Assembly: GCF_000524195.1 (NCBI RefSeq)
Contig: NW_020170422.1
Coordinates: 98,152 to 162,151, forward strand
Source of the DNA: Echinococcus granulosus
Lineage: Eukaryota > Platyhelminthes > Cestoda > Cyclophyllidea > Taeniidae
DNA length: 64,000 nt
Direction of reading: 5' to 3'
A program made the position numbers and the translations under genes. Below, in pieces: positions 33,810 to 45,927 of the stretch. Below the pieces are notes generated by a model that searched no databases, had not been told where the DNA came from, and saw nothing but the letters and a program-made list of their open reading frames with translations. The stretch's first letter is position 1, and each line of letters begins with the position of its first letter.

Positions 33810-34500
33810 CCTATGCACAGAAGAGCTGGGGCATACTAACTTGTGTGAAAGGCCACGGCACCCTGCGAAAGTACAATGGGGGGACTTCAGTGCGTTCGGA
33901 ATCAAAACGGCGAATTAAATAAGCAATCAAGACATTGCACAGTCTTCTCCTCTTTTTGAACGTCGTCCCAACGCTCGTCTCGGCTACCCTTCGTGTCAGC
34001 CATTGAAGCGTAGTCAGTACCTTAAAAACAAAAACACCCACGAATCAGTTATCAAATTTGTGTGCAGCTAAGAAGGTAGTTGGCTGCAACGTCAACGGTG
34101 CACCTGGGCAATTCCACTGGTTCTGGAGCTTAGTTCTTTTTGAAAAGTGTATTGGGGAAGGGAGGAATGGGGTGGTTATTGCCAGCACCTGTCACCAGGC
34201 ACAAAAGTCTAAAAGCAGAGTAATTTTATGTAAGATGGGGTGTAAAAATGCTTCATGTGGATAGTGTTTCGCATCCATTCTTCTCTAACAATTCGTTCTC
34301 ACTTCTGCATTACATCCATATTCATCTAAGTTCAACACAGCTGGTAAAGTTGTGGAGGAGGTGTCACATCTTCACACAGCTGCCGTCGCCATTATCAGAT
34401 GGCTCACGGACACGGCTAGTGTCGCTACAGTTGTAACTAGCATTCCTGCAGAGCACGAGACTGAGTTAGTCGACGATGCAGACCACTTGTAGCACTTCTG
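33810..34500 (+). repeat. Dispersed repeat, copy 3
   Basis: Core 34008-34485. Landmarks shared with the other copies: GAGCTGGGGCATACTAA (33823), AGCAATCAAGACATTGCACAG (33923-33943), GCGTAGTCAGTACC (34008), CACTGGTTCTGGAG and AGAGCACGAGACTGAGTTAGT. Orientation is the same as copies 1 and 2. Confidence 0.65.
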
Positions 34501-35864
34501 TTAAAGGTTACCACAGATTCTCTCCTCCACACCATATGTACTACTTCAGACACTTCTGGTAACAGATGTCAGGGTAGATGTCCTTTGAAACAGGGTTTAC
34601 TTGCAGCTGCAATCAATGATGCTCCTAGAGGCTTACTCAAACACAACAGAAGTCATAATACTGGAACCGAAAATGTATTGTCGACGTATGGAAGAGTTAA
34701 TAGTGTTACAAGGAGATGATGTTTAGCTTTAGCTTCGTTGGGGACGACGCACCACCACAAGGTGTGTGAGATTCTATCATGCGACAGTTGGGTAATAAAG
34801 TGTGCAGCCATCATCACCACTACAACATAAACAAATCCTTCAAAATGTAAAAACACTCCAATACCAAATACACACAACAAAACATGCCACTATGACAAGC
34901 TGTACAGTTTTAAGAGTATGACATTAACGCTATGCCGCCTCTGTGAATGATGATGATAGCAAAATGATAAGGAGAATCTTTGGTGAACTCAAATCTTTTG
35001 AAGGACAATTTCATTCCACTAAAACGTATAAAAGGTGTTTTTTGAACTCTCAAATTCACTGACACTGCATGTTGCACCTATGAGTAGGCGTAATTGCCTA
35101 CAGGTTGAAGAGGTTAAGCGGGGAAATCCAGATGGCCTCTGAACCTACTTTTAGTTGTTTGCACCTCTCCCTCCTAGGGTGCGCGAAGAGTGGCGCCATA
35201 TCCACCGAAGTAAATTTTCCAGCATTTGTTGAATGTCAAACGTAGAAATAGCTCCTCTTTATATTGAAAAAATAATCAGATTTGCTATTCCAAATGGTTT
35301 TACCTCTATGTGACGCAATTTTCCCGATGACTTCAAAGTTAAAATTTTACAAATAAGCTGAGAGCGAATAGAGGAATAATTTTACGTCCACAACGCCATA
35401 TTTCTTTGCATAGATAAAAAGGACCCTGCTTTCTTTTGTTCTAACAAAGCATAAATGTAGAGTTGTCTCGTAGGAAAGCCAGAAACAACCCACTCCCCAC
35501 TACCACCTTACTTTGCCGCCGAATCCACTTTACCTTACACTTGCATAAGCATACAGTCAAATAACATTGGCTTCACTTTTCATGCATTTGTTGTAGAGGG
35601 GATTAGGCCTTCACCCCATTCTTATTGGTGGCATTTTGAAAATCTCCATATGTAAATTCGTAGCCTCATCGGCATTCACTCCAACAGCCCTCTGGTAAGT
35701 TAGCCAATGGCATCAACATTTAAGTAGATGAATTGAGGCGGTAAATTTGAAAGATAAGCATGCCGTTTTACTGCATTTATCCATTAGGCTCAAGTCGGGA
35801 AAGCTCAAAATAACTTTTGAAAAATTGATTGTCATTGACGATTCGTTCTTTCGCAGACATTGCT
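34501..35864. other. Intergenic, upstream of the glycosyltransferase
   Basis: No gene recognised. A possible acceptor TTCTTTCGCAG ends at 35856, eight bases before the ATG of the next gene. A 5-prime UTR exon may therefore lie in this stretch, or a spliced leader may be added there. Confidence 0.35.
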
Positions 35865-37097
35865 ATGCGCATCCATTACCAAGGCAGAGTCGCTCTAAAT
35901 GCGGCTTTAGGTTTAACAACGACGGCTTTCATTCTTCTCTATGTCAATACACTCTGGAGGAAAAGAGCAGTTGGTGAAGAAGCGGAAAAGGAATTGGACT
36001 ACTTCACTACTGTTGATTCGCCCCTTCATTCGAGGTGCCTGAGATTCGGTAGGAACTTTATCATTGCAGATGAAAGGGATGGGGATATGGACATAGCATT
36101 CGCATTAGTGGTCCACAGAGATCCTCTACAGATAGCTCGACTAATGCGAATGATTCATCGCAAGAACAACTACTACTGCATTCACGCTGATTTGCGGTCG
36201 AACCAGACCTTCGTGGATGCATTGAACGGCATCGTGAAGTGTTTTGGTCCAAACGTGGAACTAGTTCCACTCTTTCAGCTTGTCAAGGTGAGCTGGGGTG
36301 ATGAGAGCGTACTACTACCACAACTGATCTGTGGAATACAAGCTCTTCAACGACATTCCTCGTGGAAGTACCTTATCAACTTGGTAGGACAGGATTTTCC
36401 CCTTCGAACCATTCTGGAATTAGTTGCTGCCTTGAAGGCTCTCAACGGTTCTAATCTCATCGAATCATTGCCTATTGATGAGCACAGACACTGGATAGGG
36501 GATACAAAGCTACCACTAGGAGTACGTTTGTTTCCATTCATTGAAAGTCTTGAACATTTTTCAATTAATACTTTTGTCTAATCTCAGACCACCTGGTACA
36601 AGGGCTCCATTTACGGTGTGTACCGTCGTGAGTTCCTAAAAGAGGCTATTCTGGGAGATAAAGTAGAGCCGATAAGCAGTATAATGCTACGACACAAAGC
36701 TTATCAACATCCCGATGAATTATTTTTTCCGACCCTCGCTTTCAATCCACATCTTAAGCTGCCTGAAGCCTGTCAAATCGCTCCTTTACCAAGCTCTGAG
36801 ACTCGCATGAATTATCTGGGAAAGTACGTGATTTGGTTGAGTTACGATTTACCCTGCAACACGAAATTTGTTCGTCTTGTTTGTATTTTGGGCAAGGAGC
36901 ACGTTCACTTGCTGAAAAAAGCTCCGCATATCTCCCCTAACAAGTTTTACNCTGACTATGAGCAGGAAGCATATAATATAATGGAGAGATGGTACTTTGA
37001 GAAGGTAAAGATGGAAAAGGCTACTGGTTCTTATTCATATCAACAATTCGATCCTAGCATATATGCCAGACTTTCATGTTCTCGAAGCCACCTTTGA
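35865..37097 (+). CDS. GT14 beta-1,6-N-acetylglucosaminyltransferase-like (GCNT/C2GnT family)
   Basis: Two exons, 35865-36521 and 36588-37097, joined in phase 0 across a 66-bp GT-AG intron, give 388 residues. Type II Golgi membrane topology: a short cytosolic N-terminus, a membrane anchor at about 9-31, then the lumenal catalytic domain. Family blocks in order: DIAFALVVHRD (76-86), YYCIHADLRS, VSWGDESVL, WKYLINLVGQDFPLRT (167-182), then across the splice KGSIYGVYRREF (224-235), HPDELFFPTL (260-269, with Glu263 at the place of the C2GnT catalytic Glu) and the C-terminal CILGKEHVHLL and SPNKF. The family transfers GlcNAc in beta-1,6 linkage to make core 2/4 or I-branched glycans from UDP-GlcNAc; acceptor specificity cannot be read here. 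One codon (36951) contains N. Start is the first ATG, just after a possible acceptor. Confidence 0.88.
36522..36587 (+). other. 66-bp intron of the GCNT-like gene
   Basis: Donor GTACGT and acceptor AATCTCAG. An in-frame stop lies inside the intron. Removing it joins PLG to TTWYKGS, restoring the KGSxYxVxxREF family block. Confidence 0.85.
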
Positions 37098-37134
37098 ATG
37101 GGAACTTTTGTGCCTTTCTTCTGCCCAGTCGAAC

Positions 37135-37140
37135 ATTAAA
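37135..37140 (+). promoter_or_regulatory. Candidate poly(A) signal ATTAAA for the GCNT-like gene
   Basis: ATTAAA 38 bases after the stop codon. Confidence 0.4.
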
Positions 37141-37705
37141 ATTACAATACATCGATCCTGTTGTGTGAAACAAAACTTCTTTTCAAAGTTTGCTTATCTT
37201 CTTTGAGAGCTTCGATCTGTCAGCGCGTGTGAATGGGTGGATCTTGGCGAACCCACTAAGAAAGTGACAAACTGTGCTGACGCGATTGGCAACGCCGCTG
37301 TAATCACACACTTGTGGGACCGAATAAGCTTTCACATAACCCATTCACGTTAAGGCAGGATTTTCCGCTACAACTCATTTCTTTACTATATTTTTATTCT
37401 GTAACTTAAATTACACCCACCATTGTAAAAGTTGGCTTGTTGATATGGTGACAGGTAATTGTTTAGTCTTTATGCATAACGCATCTGATAAAATGGCGTG
37501 GAATTCATTTGCAACCCAGAGCACACATGTTTCATCAGCCAGATGGTAAGCTGACAGACCAATTAAGGAGAGTTAGCAGTCTCCTTTAGGCTAAGTTTCA
37601 AGGACTCAATTTTGGTAAACAAAAGACGCTGTCCATTCGGTGGTAAGCAATTTGCAGGCACTTCCTTTGCATCTATATTGTGAAGTAGTCTGTGAAAACG
37701 ACTTC
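37141..37705. other. Intergenic, nothing recognised
   Basis: AT-rich sequence with no exon or motif support. Confidence 0.35.
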
Positions 37706-38008
37706 TCAATAAGATTGTGCAAATAAATGCAACATCGACAAATTGTAATCACATTGCGCTTTGATAAGTTGGGGATATTCCACCCATACATGGATATGAT
37801 TTCCATCATTCACAGGGGACATTGGGATTTTTGCAGCAGACAATAGAGCAAACATAAGTATATCATGTGGTATGTACATAACACTGAAATGCGGTGCTTT
37901 CAACAATGCACTGCTCACCAAAGTGCACTCACCATCTCCTTTGCATTTATCGTGCAAATACTGACGAAAGGAGGGACAGATTGGAGTTAGTAGCCAGCTA
38001 GGCCTCAT
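37706..38008 (-). CDS. Possible small - strand exon, unrecognised
   Basis: ATG-initiated frame of 100 residues with mixed composition (CPSFRQYLHDKCKGDGEC near the start, NDGNHIHVWVEYPQL near residue 70). No family recognised and no strong splice site at its ends. It starts just left of a fragment of the dispersed repeat, so it may be a chance frame or repeat-derived. Confidence 0.25.
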   Translation of the reverse strand: MRPSWLLTPICPSFRQYLHDKCKGDGECTLVSSALLKAPHFSVMYIPHDILMFALLSAAKIPMSPVNDGNHIHVWVEYPQLIKAQCDYNLSMLHLFAQSY

Positions 38009-38042
38009 ACGACATGGTATTTATGTGAATTAGTCTTGCGTA

Positions 38043-38180
38043 GAGAATGGCTGGGGAATGCTGTAATGCTTGTGAGGCCATGGCACTTTAAGTAAATACA
38101 ACGGCTGAGATTTACGCTCCTGTTATATCAAATAGATTGGTTAAACAAGTAATCAAAGCATTACAGAGTGTTAAAAATCC
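38043..38180 (+). repeat. Dispersed repeat, fragment (copy 4)
   Basis: Matches only the left part of copies 2 and 3: GGCTGGGGAATGCTG (38050), GTGAGGCCATGGCAC and AAGTAATCAAAGCATTACAGA (38146-38166). It then diverges where the other copies continue, so it is truncated. Confidence 0.55.
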
Positions 38181-38783
38181 TCACCAAACTTTATTAGTAC
38201 CATGATACTTAATAAGTAATACGTTTCAAATCGTGGCTTTAATCCAAATCATTAAACTGTTAGCTGTGCCACAAGTAATCCAACATCTCCTTTCTTTACT
38301 GGCTTCCCTTATTAAATAATGAATATTTATTGCATGATGAATGATCAAAGCTTGACATACCCAGTTGGCCACCGCAGATTGAAAACTACTGCTATATGAA
38401 TCTCCCCTATAAATTTTTCCCGTTTGATTTGAATTTTTGATGAATGCACATCTCCACGAAATTGCTGCTTATCCCAGGCTGCGATTCCTTAGAATTTTTA
38501 TGGTTAATTTTGGTATCAGGAAAGCTTCACGGTTATCTCGAAACGTAGGATGGATGCGTTTGAAAGTAACTAGATAACAAAAGCCAAGGCGGTTCAGTGA
38601 CCGGATTCCTATAGAAAGTTTTTATTTGCTTGAAAAATTGTGCATCGAAAAAAAGGGGAGCAATGGCTATGAACTCTGTTACCTAGAAGATTCTGATTAA
38701 GGGCAAATCACTTGACAAGACAGAATGTGCAACAATTTCTTTAACAACATTGCCGAGATTTTAAAGAGCTGATTATACCTAGA
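38181..38783. other. Intergenic, nothing recognised
   Basis: AT-rich, no exon support. Confidence 0.35.
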
Positions 38784-39119
38784 ATGAAATGCGATCCAAG
38801 ATGGCTGAAAACGACTACAGATCTGCACCATTCAAAGTTAGACGAAGTACTAAAAAGTGGTAAAGTAAAATGTGCTTTGCTAAAATGCAATCCAAAAGGT
38901 AACGATTGTATGGTCCGCAATAATAAGTTGGTGTTCACATCAAATGTTTCATATACCACTTATTTCCTTACTCCTAATTACGGAATCCTCAAAGGTGTCA
39001 AAAAACTAGGATTTATTGGCAACTGTCAGATACGCAGATCAATGCTAGAGTCCACTGTTTACTTTACAAGAGCAACAAAATATCTGCGGATAATAGTCCA
39101 TAGGCTGTCTACACGGTGA
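38784..39119 (+). CDS. Possible exon, 111 residues, unrecognised
   Basis: ATG frame with mixed, Lys- and Cys-containing composition (KCALLKCNPKGNDCMVRNN). The stop codon sits inside a good donor (ACG, then GTGAGA at 39116), so the frame stays open exactly up to a splice site, as expected of a real internal or first exon. No downstream + strand exon was identified and the family is unknown. A chance frame remains possible. Confidence 0.3.
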   Translation: MKCDPRWLKTTTDLHHSKLDEVLKSGKVKCALLKCNPKGNDCMVRNNKLVFTSNVSYTTYFLTPNYGILKGVKKLGFIGNCQIRRSMLESTVYFTRATKYLRIIVHRLSTR

Positions 39120-39452
39120 GAAAAGGATGGCTTAAAAGTGGGTAGCATCATTATTTACAGTTTAACTTATAAAATTATTTAGCCTAGATGAGTATTATAA
39201 AAACTAAAATAAGAGTTGCTAAAACTAATGGTTCCAAACAAGGCATAAAATCAAATCAGACGGGTATAATATGGTAGATTTAAACCAAATTTGGTCTGAC
39301 TAGAGCAAAATTTAAAGATAATACTGGATTTAGGATCCACGACTTTGGCGACTCATCTTCTGCTTCAAAGTTGCTTCCTACGTCCTTTCAAAGTTGCACA
39401 GATATTGGGAATTAAACAAATGTAAAACCCCTGGAAACGATTAAAAGTTAGT

Positions 39453-39458
39453 TTTATT
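39453..39458 (-). promoter_or_regulatory. Candidate poly(A) signal for the six-exon - strand gene
   Basis: TTTATT on the + strand, AATAAA on the - strand, 176 bases downstream of the stop at 39634. Confidence 0.45.
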
Positions 39459-39633
39459 CATTTCATAAATAACGCGATAGCTGGCAATGACACATAAAGT
39501 TGGTATACAATATCGTTTTGAAAATTTGACACTGTCTACTAAATGGAAGTGGTGGTTGGTTGGCAAGGTGAAAAAGTGATGGTGTAGGAACCCTATCAAT
39601 TAGCGTCATATTGGACTTTATCAAATGTCGCTG

Positions 39634-42022
39634 TTACCACTGGGCGTCAAGATTCTCTATGTCGTAGGGGTCTTTATTACATGGATGCCCGATACACTCG
39701 CAAATAAACGTAGGGATAGGCTTAAATACCTCCAAAAATGTGGAAATCGGAGGTAGCGAATTCATTGAATTGGACGCAACATCTGAGGTGGGAAGAAAAA
39801 CGACGCGGATGATCATTCAATTGTCAAATAAAGAAAATGAACTGAATAATATGCTGCTCACCAATTGGGGCAGTGTCACCAGCAGAGACTTTAGAATTAG
39901 AAGTTTTCTCTAGTGTGGTCTTTTGTCGATTCCGAGGAATATGTGTGGAGAATTTCTTTGAATGGTAATGCACGAAGAAAGAAGTAAAAAAATGATATTG
40001 TACATTGAAATATCGAAAAAAAAGATTCATTAGCAAAAGCAAAATTAAATTCTTACCTTTGATTTTGTTGTCTTTTTCTTCTTCCTGCCCTGTGAGAACA
40101 GCCAATTATTCGGCTTTTTAAATACGAAGGTGTGAGGGGGGTTGGTACTCTGCTCATGCATTTCTGAAGACCTGATTGAGCAACCTGAAATTGACATTGG
40201 TGTACCCGGTATTTGTGTGCCAGCCGACGCCTTTGAATAAATAGTTGCCCTTTTCATCTGATGCATGGGATTATCGGGGTATTGGTGATTTTGGGTTAAT
40301 ACAACAGCAGAATTGGCATTGCTATGTTGGGGAGCAGGGTTCATGGGGGCTGCGATGAGATCACGATCGACTTCAGCATGGTGTTTGGGCGTTATAGCAT
40401 CAAAATCCCTTCCTTGTCGGGCTGACCAAGTGTGCACGGAAGAAAAAGTTGCAAATGTTCTTTCGTTACTTGTTGAGGTACCGTTTAAAACTGGATCATG
40501 ACACTGCCACTTCAAGGAGTCTTTGAAGCACACACATTCACCGCCCTTCGGAGAGATAAGGGAAGGCCAAGCATAAACCGAGTTTCAGAAATATCACAAC
40601 TTCTAGAAGATGTTAAGATGCCGGAATCTTTTGACCCTAACTATGTTGCCCTCCAGTTTAATCAGCGACATTAAATTAGTGTCAATAGTCCGCATTGAGC
40701 TTGTGAGAGTAAAGAATCAGGGTGTATCGAAAGTAATAATAATGCTCTTACCGGATCACGCATGGATAATTGTGAGGTTGAAGAAGTACTACCATACAAA
40801 GGGCTAAAAATGTAAGAGGGAGGAATGGAAGGTGGGACTGAGTATATGGACGGTGCACTGAATCTGTGGTGGAATTCTGTACCAAGCGAAATTGCACTTC
40901 CAGCTTCATATGAGATTTGGAACATCTCATTATTATTGGCCGAAGAGTTTAGAAAACATGACCACTGTTGCTGTGGCTGCGAAGAAAATGATAAAGCCAT
41001 GTCGTTTTGGAAGTATTCCCTTGTGTGAACACCAACATGTCCGCCGGCTTGGCTCACATAACCTTGTAGTGTTGAAGGCGACACTCCATTATTCTGTGCC
41101 CACTATATGATAAAAATTTGGTTCACACCGATAATAATTCAAATGGCCAAATTCGACAATACAACATTAAAATAGCAGTCAGCTATAATTCCTAGGCGTC
41201 AAGAATCTACGATATGAGTGACAGTCTTATTGTGTAGGGGATTTACGTCTTTATGAAAAGCCGTGTTTGGATGCAATTCCAATGGTAAGTAAAACATTTG
41301 CTTTAAGTTTACCTAATTTGTCTCTGTCTGTGTATCTTAAGGGTAGGTATAGGAATCCAAACGATAAAATGTTCGAAGATTTTAATAATCTTTGGTCCCT
41401 AGGAAATGAGGCGATACTTGAAAATATAAGAAAAATCGGTCGGAGTCGTTTAAAGAAAGGGGCTTTGATTCGCCTACATAACTAGGCCAAATGAACGTGC
41501 CAGTCTGCTGATAAAATCAAAGAACGAAACAAATGATAACGGCTTATTGCAAAGAGGGTCAAAGCAGCTTTTGGTTTAGCAAACAAGGTAAAAGGCAATT
41601 ATTTATAAATCTGATCAGAATCGCGGTCATTTATGAACTCATGTGCTTAGAGTTCAGTCACATGAAGGCGCCTCAAAAGAAAATAGATGTATTTTAATGA
41701 ATATAGAAGGCTAAAATAACGTGCCATGGAGCAATGTTACACTTACAGGATGCTGCAGTGGCTGCTGATCGGTTAAGTTTCCAGATGAGTGCATATGCCT
41801 TGGTATGGTGGCTTGAGTGTATGGTGCTGAATAGTAACCTAGTTGTAAAGGAATTATTAACTATGAACTGCATTTTTTTATGAAAATCGGCTAAATAAAG
41901 CCAAAGGCGTGTGAATGTGCAATTTTTCGGGTAACTAGCTTTTAGGCCATATAGAGGTGAGGGTAACATGAACTCGTTTGGGTAAATGCCGGATATGGAA
42001 CAAGGAAATACTTACCTTGCAT
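39634..42022 (-). CDS. Six-exon gene for a low-complexity, probably nuclear protein
   Basis: Exons (- strand order): 42022-42016, 41838-41747, 41102-40752, 40545-40057, 39955-39862 and 39782-39634 (TAA). They total 1182 bases, 393 residues. Donors: GTAAGT, GTAAGT, GTAAGA, GTAAGA, GTGAGC. Acceptors: CAACTAG, CATATAG, CCGAAG, TTCAAAG, CACCTCAG. Every junction keeps phase (1, 0, 0, 0, 1), which is strong support. The start ATG has only six more coding bases before the first donor. The protein is rich in Gln, Ser, Pro, Asn, Tyr and His (for example SSQPQQQWS, IYSVPPSIPPSY). It has a CVCFKDSLKWQC segment, a basic patch RKKKKTTKSKK spanning exons 4-5 (a likely nuclear signal), and a C-terminal CECIGHPC cluster. 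No known DNA-binding domain is seen. Such composition suits a transcriptional regulator or co-regulator, which is inference. Acceptor 5 is weak. Confidence 0.72.
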
Positions 42023-42065
42023 GCTATCGAAGACAAAATACTGCGTGAAATATCTTGTAATCGCC

Positions 42066-42073
42066 CTTAAATA
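42066..42073 (-). promoter_or_regulatory. TATA-like box of the six-exon - strand gene
   Basis: TATTTAAG on the - strand, 44 bases upstream of the start ATG at 42022. This fits a short 5-prime UTR beginning near 42040. Supported by position and sequence only. Confidence 0.4.
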
Positions 42074-43044
42074 GGTTTGACCTTGACCCTACCATTACCA
42101 ATTTATCCAGTCGGTTGAGTGGCTTGTTCGAATGAACGCTTATTTAACGGGGACTCAAGATATGATGAAAGCTTCATTTATCGATGTTACGACTCCCCCC
42201 GGTAACTGCCATACCAGACGAGCGTAACTAGGCGACTGACAAGACTACACAGGACATGATGTGACATTGAATTTAACAGGTCATGAATCTACGCCGTCAT
42301 ATTGTGCGCGTTGGATATTTAGATGTTGCCAAACCACTTTATCCATCAATTCCCCCATTTATTCCCACTTAATCACTAATATTTTCGATTAGGTCATAAA
42401 TCACTGGCACGGCATTGATAGCTCATAAGGGATTGGGAAGAATCGCAGTGCACCACCTAAAAATGTGTCGAAAGCAAATCCGACCCACTCACTAAGGCGG
42501 ATTCTCCCAATCCTTCCAATATCAAAGAAGATATACTGTCAGAGAGAAAAGCAAATAGAATGACAACGTCATCGAACATGCAATAAAAGTGTGTCATTCC
42601 GTTTCCACCTTTCCTCAAAACCATTTACCCTGCAAAAATTCAAATTAAGAGCTGATGGAGCCTTTGCTTGGTCACAACTTTCCCTCTGCAACTTCTTGCC
42701 ATCGGGACACTTAAGTCCATATCCTAACATTATGTGTTATAAATGAGGGGTGAAAGCTTCATTCAAAGTTCTTACATTCCCTTTGGGGTGTATTGCATTG
42801 TGTTTCATTTGTCAAATTGCCGCGCCAAGCCATACCAAAGTTCTAGTCTGCTATGAAAACTGTGCAATCCTGAGTCAGAAAGGGCCTCCCTCAACTTGAT
42901 TAATTGTTTAAAAGGGACAGTTGCGTTGTCACAACATTTAACATCTGTGCTGACACGATCCCAATATTCCGTGGAACATTATTCGTAGGGATGAAAATGG
43001 CCCTGGGACAACCCACACTTAGCTTACATGGCCTGATCTGACAT
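42074..43044. other. Region between the - strand gene and a possible + strand exon
   Basis: No exon recognised. Contains no obvious repeat. Confidence 0.35.
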
Positions 43045-43251
43045 ATGGTTAAGCAGCAGACTCCAATTAATTACAGCTTTGATAATTCGTTTAACTCTGC
43101 ATTTGACCACGCGGATAACTCAGTCCTCAAAGGTAGTTTTCATCTCAGAGAAAATTGGCCTCAAAGCTATGCAAGTAGCCCGTCTATCCGTTGCATATGC
43201 CAGTACCACATGTCCTGCCACACTACTGTGAGTTTTTCAGCATCAATGTAG
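43045..43251 (+). CDS. Possible first exon or small gene, unrecognised
   Basis: ATG frame of 68 residues that starts MVKQQTPINYSFDNSFNSAF and is rich in Asn, Ser and Phe. A plausible donor CTCAAAG then GTAGTT at 43134 would make codons 1-30 a first exon, although the frame stays open to 43251. It lies about 1 kb upstream of, and divergent from, the six-exon gene. Family unknown. Confidence 0.28.
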   Translation: MVKQQTPINYSFDNSFNSAFDHADNSVLKGSFHLRENWPQSYASSPSIRCICQYHMSCHTTVSFSASM

Positions 43252-45927
43252 ATTCAGGCTGCAAACAATTTCCCAAATAGCTAAAACTCAGTTTTTCTTA
43301 CTAAACGCTAAACCAAGGCATGACTCGAGAGGGAAGTCTGCCACTAAAAAGCGAATATGTAAACGTTACTGGCAAAAAAATTAGGATCGAAGTCTACACT
43401 CAGCAACCGCTCCATTTCTGTGCACTGCGCAAATGTTGTTAATAACTGAAACGACACTAATAATGGGCGTGAACTACCTGAAAAAGCTCGTTACTGAAGC
43501 GTCTACACCACTTATATAGAGGCCGATTGGGTAAACGAACGATACTTCATCCACTTCAACAATAACTGAATTGAATATAGAGAGATATGTGGCTAGACAA
43601 CACTGAAGTGAGAATAAGTAGGCGGGAAATGAATAGATGCAAAACGTAATTTCCATGCAACTAATTTGTAGCGAATTTTTCATTCAAGTCGTCCTGTACA
43701 TAATTTTTGCCTGTTTAGAATGGCATTTACAGCAGAATGTTTGCACAATTATTTTTACTTTTGTGGTGGGTCTTTCAAAGCTGCTGCAAATGAAGCAAGT
43801 GAAGAAAAACTTATGTATGTCCGAAGCGACCGAAAGCTACCATCAACTTTAACTCCAGGTACCTTGTAACTTTTCTTGGCATGCTCATGTGGTTCTTCCG
43901 AAACAGTTTGCAGTAATGAGGGGAGCTAATACCATTTTGCTACAATGAGACGCACACCACTACAGATAGTTTCCACCATTTCATCAGTTTCCGGCTGTCT
44001 GCATTGATTGGCGAGGCCATCAATTTCTCTGTGGACTTGTAGGGGAATGTAAGGGACCCCTTATGCACCAGAGTTAAGTCATTATCAGTGCTCTGTGTCC
44101 TTTTTCTAATCTAGTCCTAGAATTTGGGCATATTTTGGCTATTTTGGAAATTTTGTATCCATCAACAATCTACTGTTGGGTACCGCTGGGATTGAAATTT
44201 GAATTTGTAACATTCACATAATTGCCATAGCTATCTTTTGGGTCGACTCTGTCACTGCCTTTACATAATTTTATATTTAAGCAATAAATCATTCTCGAAT
44301 TTCCAGAGGCATGCATCGATAAATGGGAAATACAGTTAGTTACTCAATTTTACACTGATGACTGTGCAAGGTGGCTAAGAAAAAGGCGCGACCGGAAAGG
44401 GCGATTTTTGAGATCATCCTGTAATTTAAAGTTATGCCTCAAAGGGAGTGATTAATTTCCGCAATGATCGAGGAAGTAGTCACAAATTTAATTTTTAAAA
44501 TAACTTTGCGCCTTCTTCCTGTGTTTGTCGACAGGCCCATTAGCCACTCAGTAGTTGAATACGCGAAAGATAGACTGATGGTCTCACCTTATTGATAGAC
44601 TGATACATGTCTTGGCTCTATGGTGTGCATAAACAATTGCATTTCATCAGCCGGTGTAAGTAATTTTTGTGAGATAAGCCGAAATACTAGGGCCCTGTTC
44701 TGGCCACTCGATAAGGTGCAACGTATCATCTGGAACTTAATGTCTCCTGTTTAATGTTTAATCTATAGCAGGTTTTACATTTTTCCGGGGATTTTCGGCA
44801 ACATGTGCTAAAGATTCCCCTTAATAAACAAAACGCCAAGCATCAAGTCTGGAGGGCCTAGTAGGAGCTCTGATTTCTGATGAAAGCATACAATTTCCCC
44901 TCATTTAACAATGGCACCTATAATCAGAAGGCGAAGCAAATCCTAAACTTTTAGAAAAACCTAAATTCAATTTACAAGATAGGAACATAAAGCGCAAAAC
45001 ACCTGTTGCGCCATAAGCATCACTACTGGCGATAGTATTTACTGTTGCGATGATACCAATCAAGTCGTGTTTCATATCTGACCTACTTTGGGTCTACTAC
45101 AACTCCACTATATTTTGCCTCCACACGTCTGTTCAAGTGGTCCAAGAGGACCACATTGAAAAAAATTTTTTTAACTGACCTTTATAGAACCTACATCAAA
45201 CTCAGCTGAAAATAAACCGAATCAAAGTATGTCACACAAAATGTTAAAGCATCATGCCCATGGGGATCTGTTCTTGATTTAACATATAAGTTCAAAAATT
45301 GGGACAATAAATAAGGCACGCGGGTGATCGAAAGACCGACCTTTCAATAATTTTACATAAAATATTTCACAAAATCTTACTATGGCACTTAAATAACTTC
45401 GATGCGTAAGCGAATTTTGTCTTGTATGTGGTTTTGGTTTCAGTTTTGCAGACAGTACAGCGGGAGAATTAATGTGAAACTCCCTGATGGTAGCCTGCTT
45501 AAGAACAAGGGTTCGGAGGATTTATGCGGTTTTGGATTTGTGACAGATCTCATCTGCATGCACAATTGCATGCCTGTCACAATGCCAGCGGTACCCAACA
45601 GCAGATCGCTGATGAATACAACAATTACAAAGTAGCCAAAATATGTTCGAATTCTAAGACTAGACCTGATTACCTGCTTACGTTTATTAAGGGCAGCCTC
45701 TCGCAGGCAAATTTTAAACTCAGTTTAAAAGCAAACCAAAATAAACTAAAAAAAAGCATGTTGGAAGCAAACCAAATGAGGCCAATCTGCCTAAAAAGCT
45801 GCTTTTTAAAATTTTCTACCAAATAGCCGACTAGTAATCCCTCACGTTCTAATCGCATTTGCATCTGGGAACAGATCCGGCTAAGTTTTACCTTTGAGAG
45901 ACGAATATAGATTAGGCCATGTCGCAG
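43252..45927. other. Intergenic or intronic, weak coding hints only
   Basis: A frame at 45402-45635 (+) after a TTTGGTTTCAG acceptor-like site reads QYSGRINVKLPDGSLLKNKG in part and may be an exon; nothing joins it. A short match, TGGGCATATTTTGGCTATTT, occurs at about 44127 and again at about 54546. No other feature supported. Confidence 0.3.

Noticed and set aside
41267..41485. + strand 72-codon frame reading GRYRNPNDKMFEDFNNLW inside an intron of the six-exon gene
   Set aside because: No ATG of its own, only a weak acceptor, no partner exon; probably chance.
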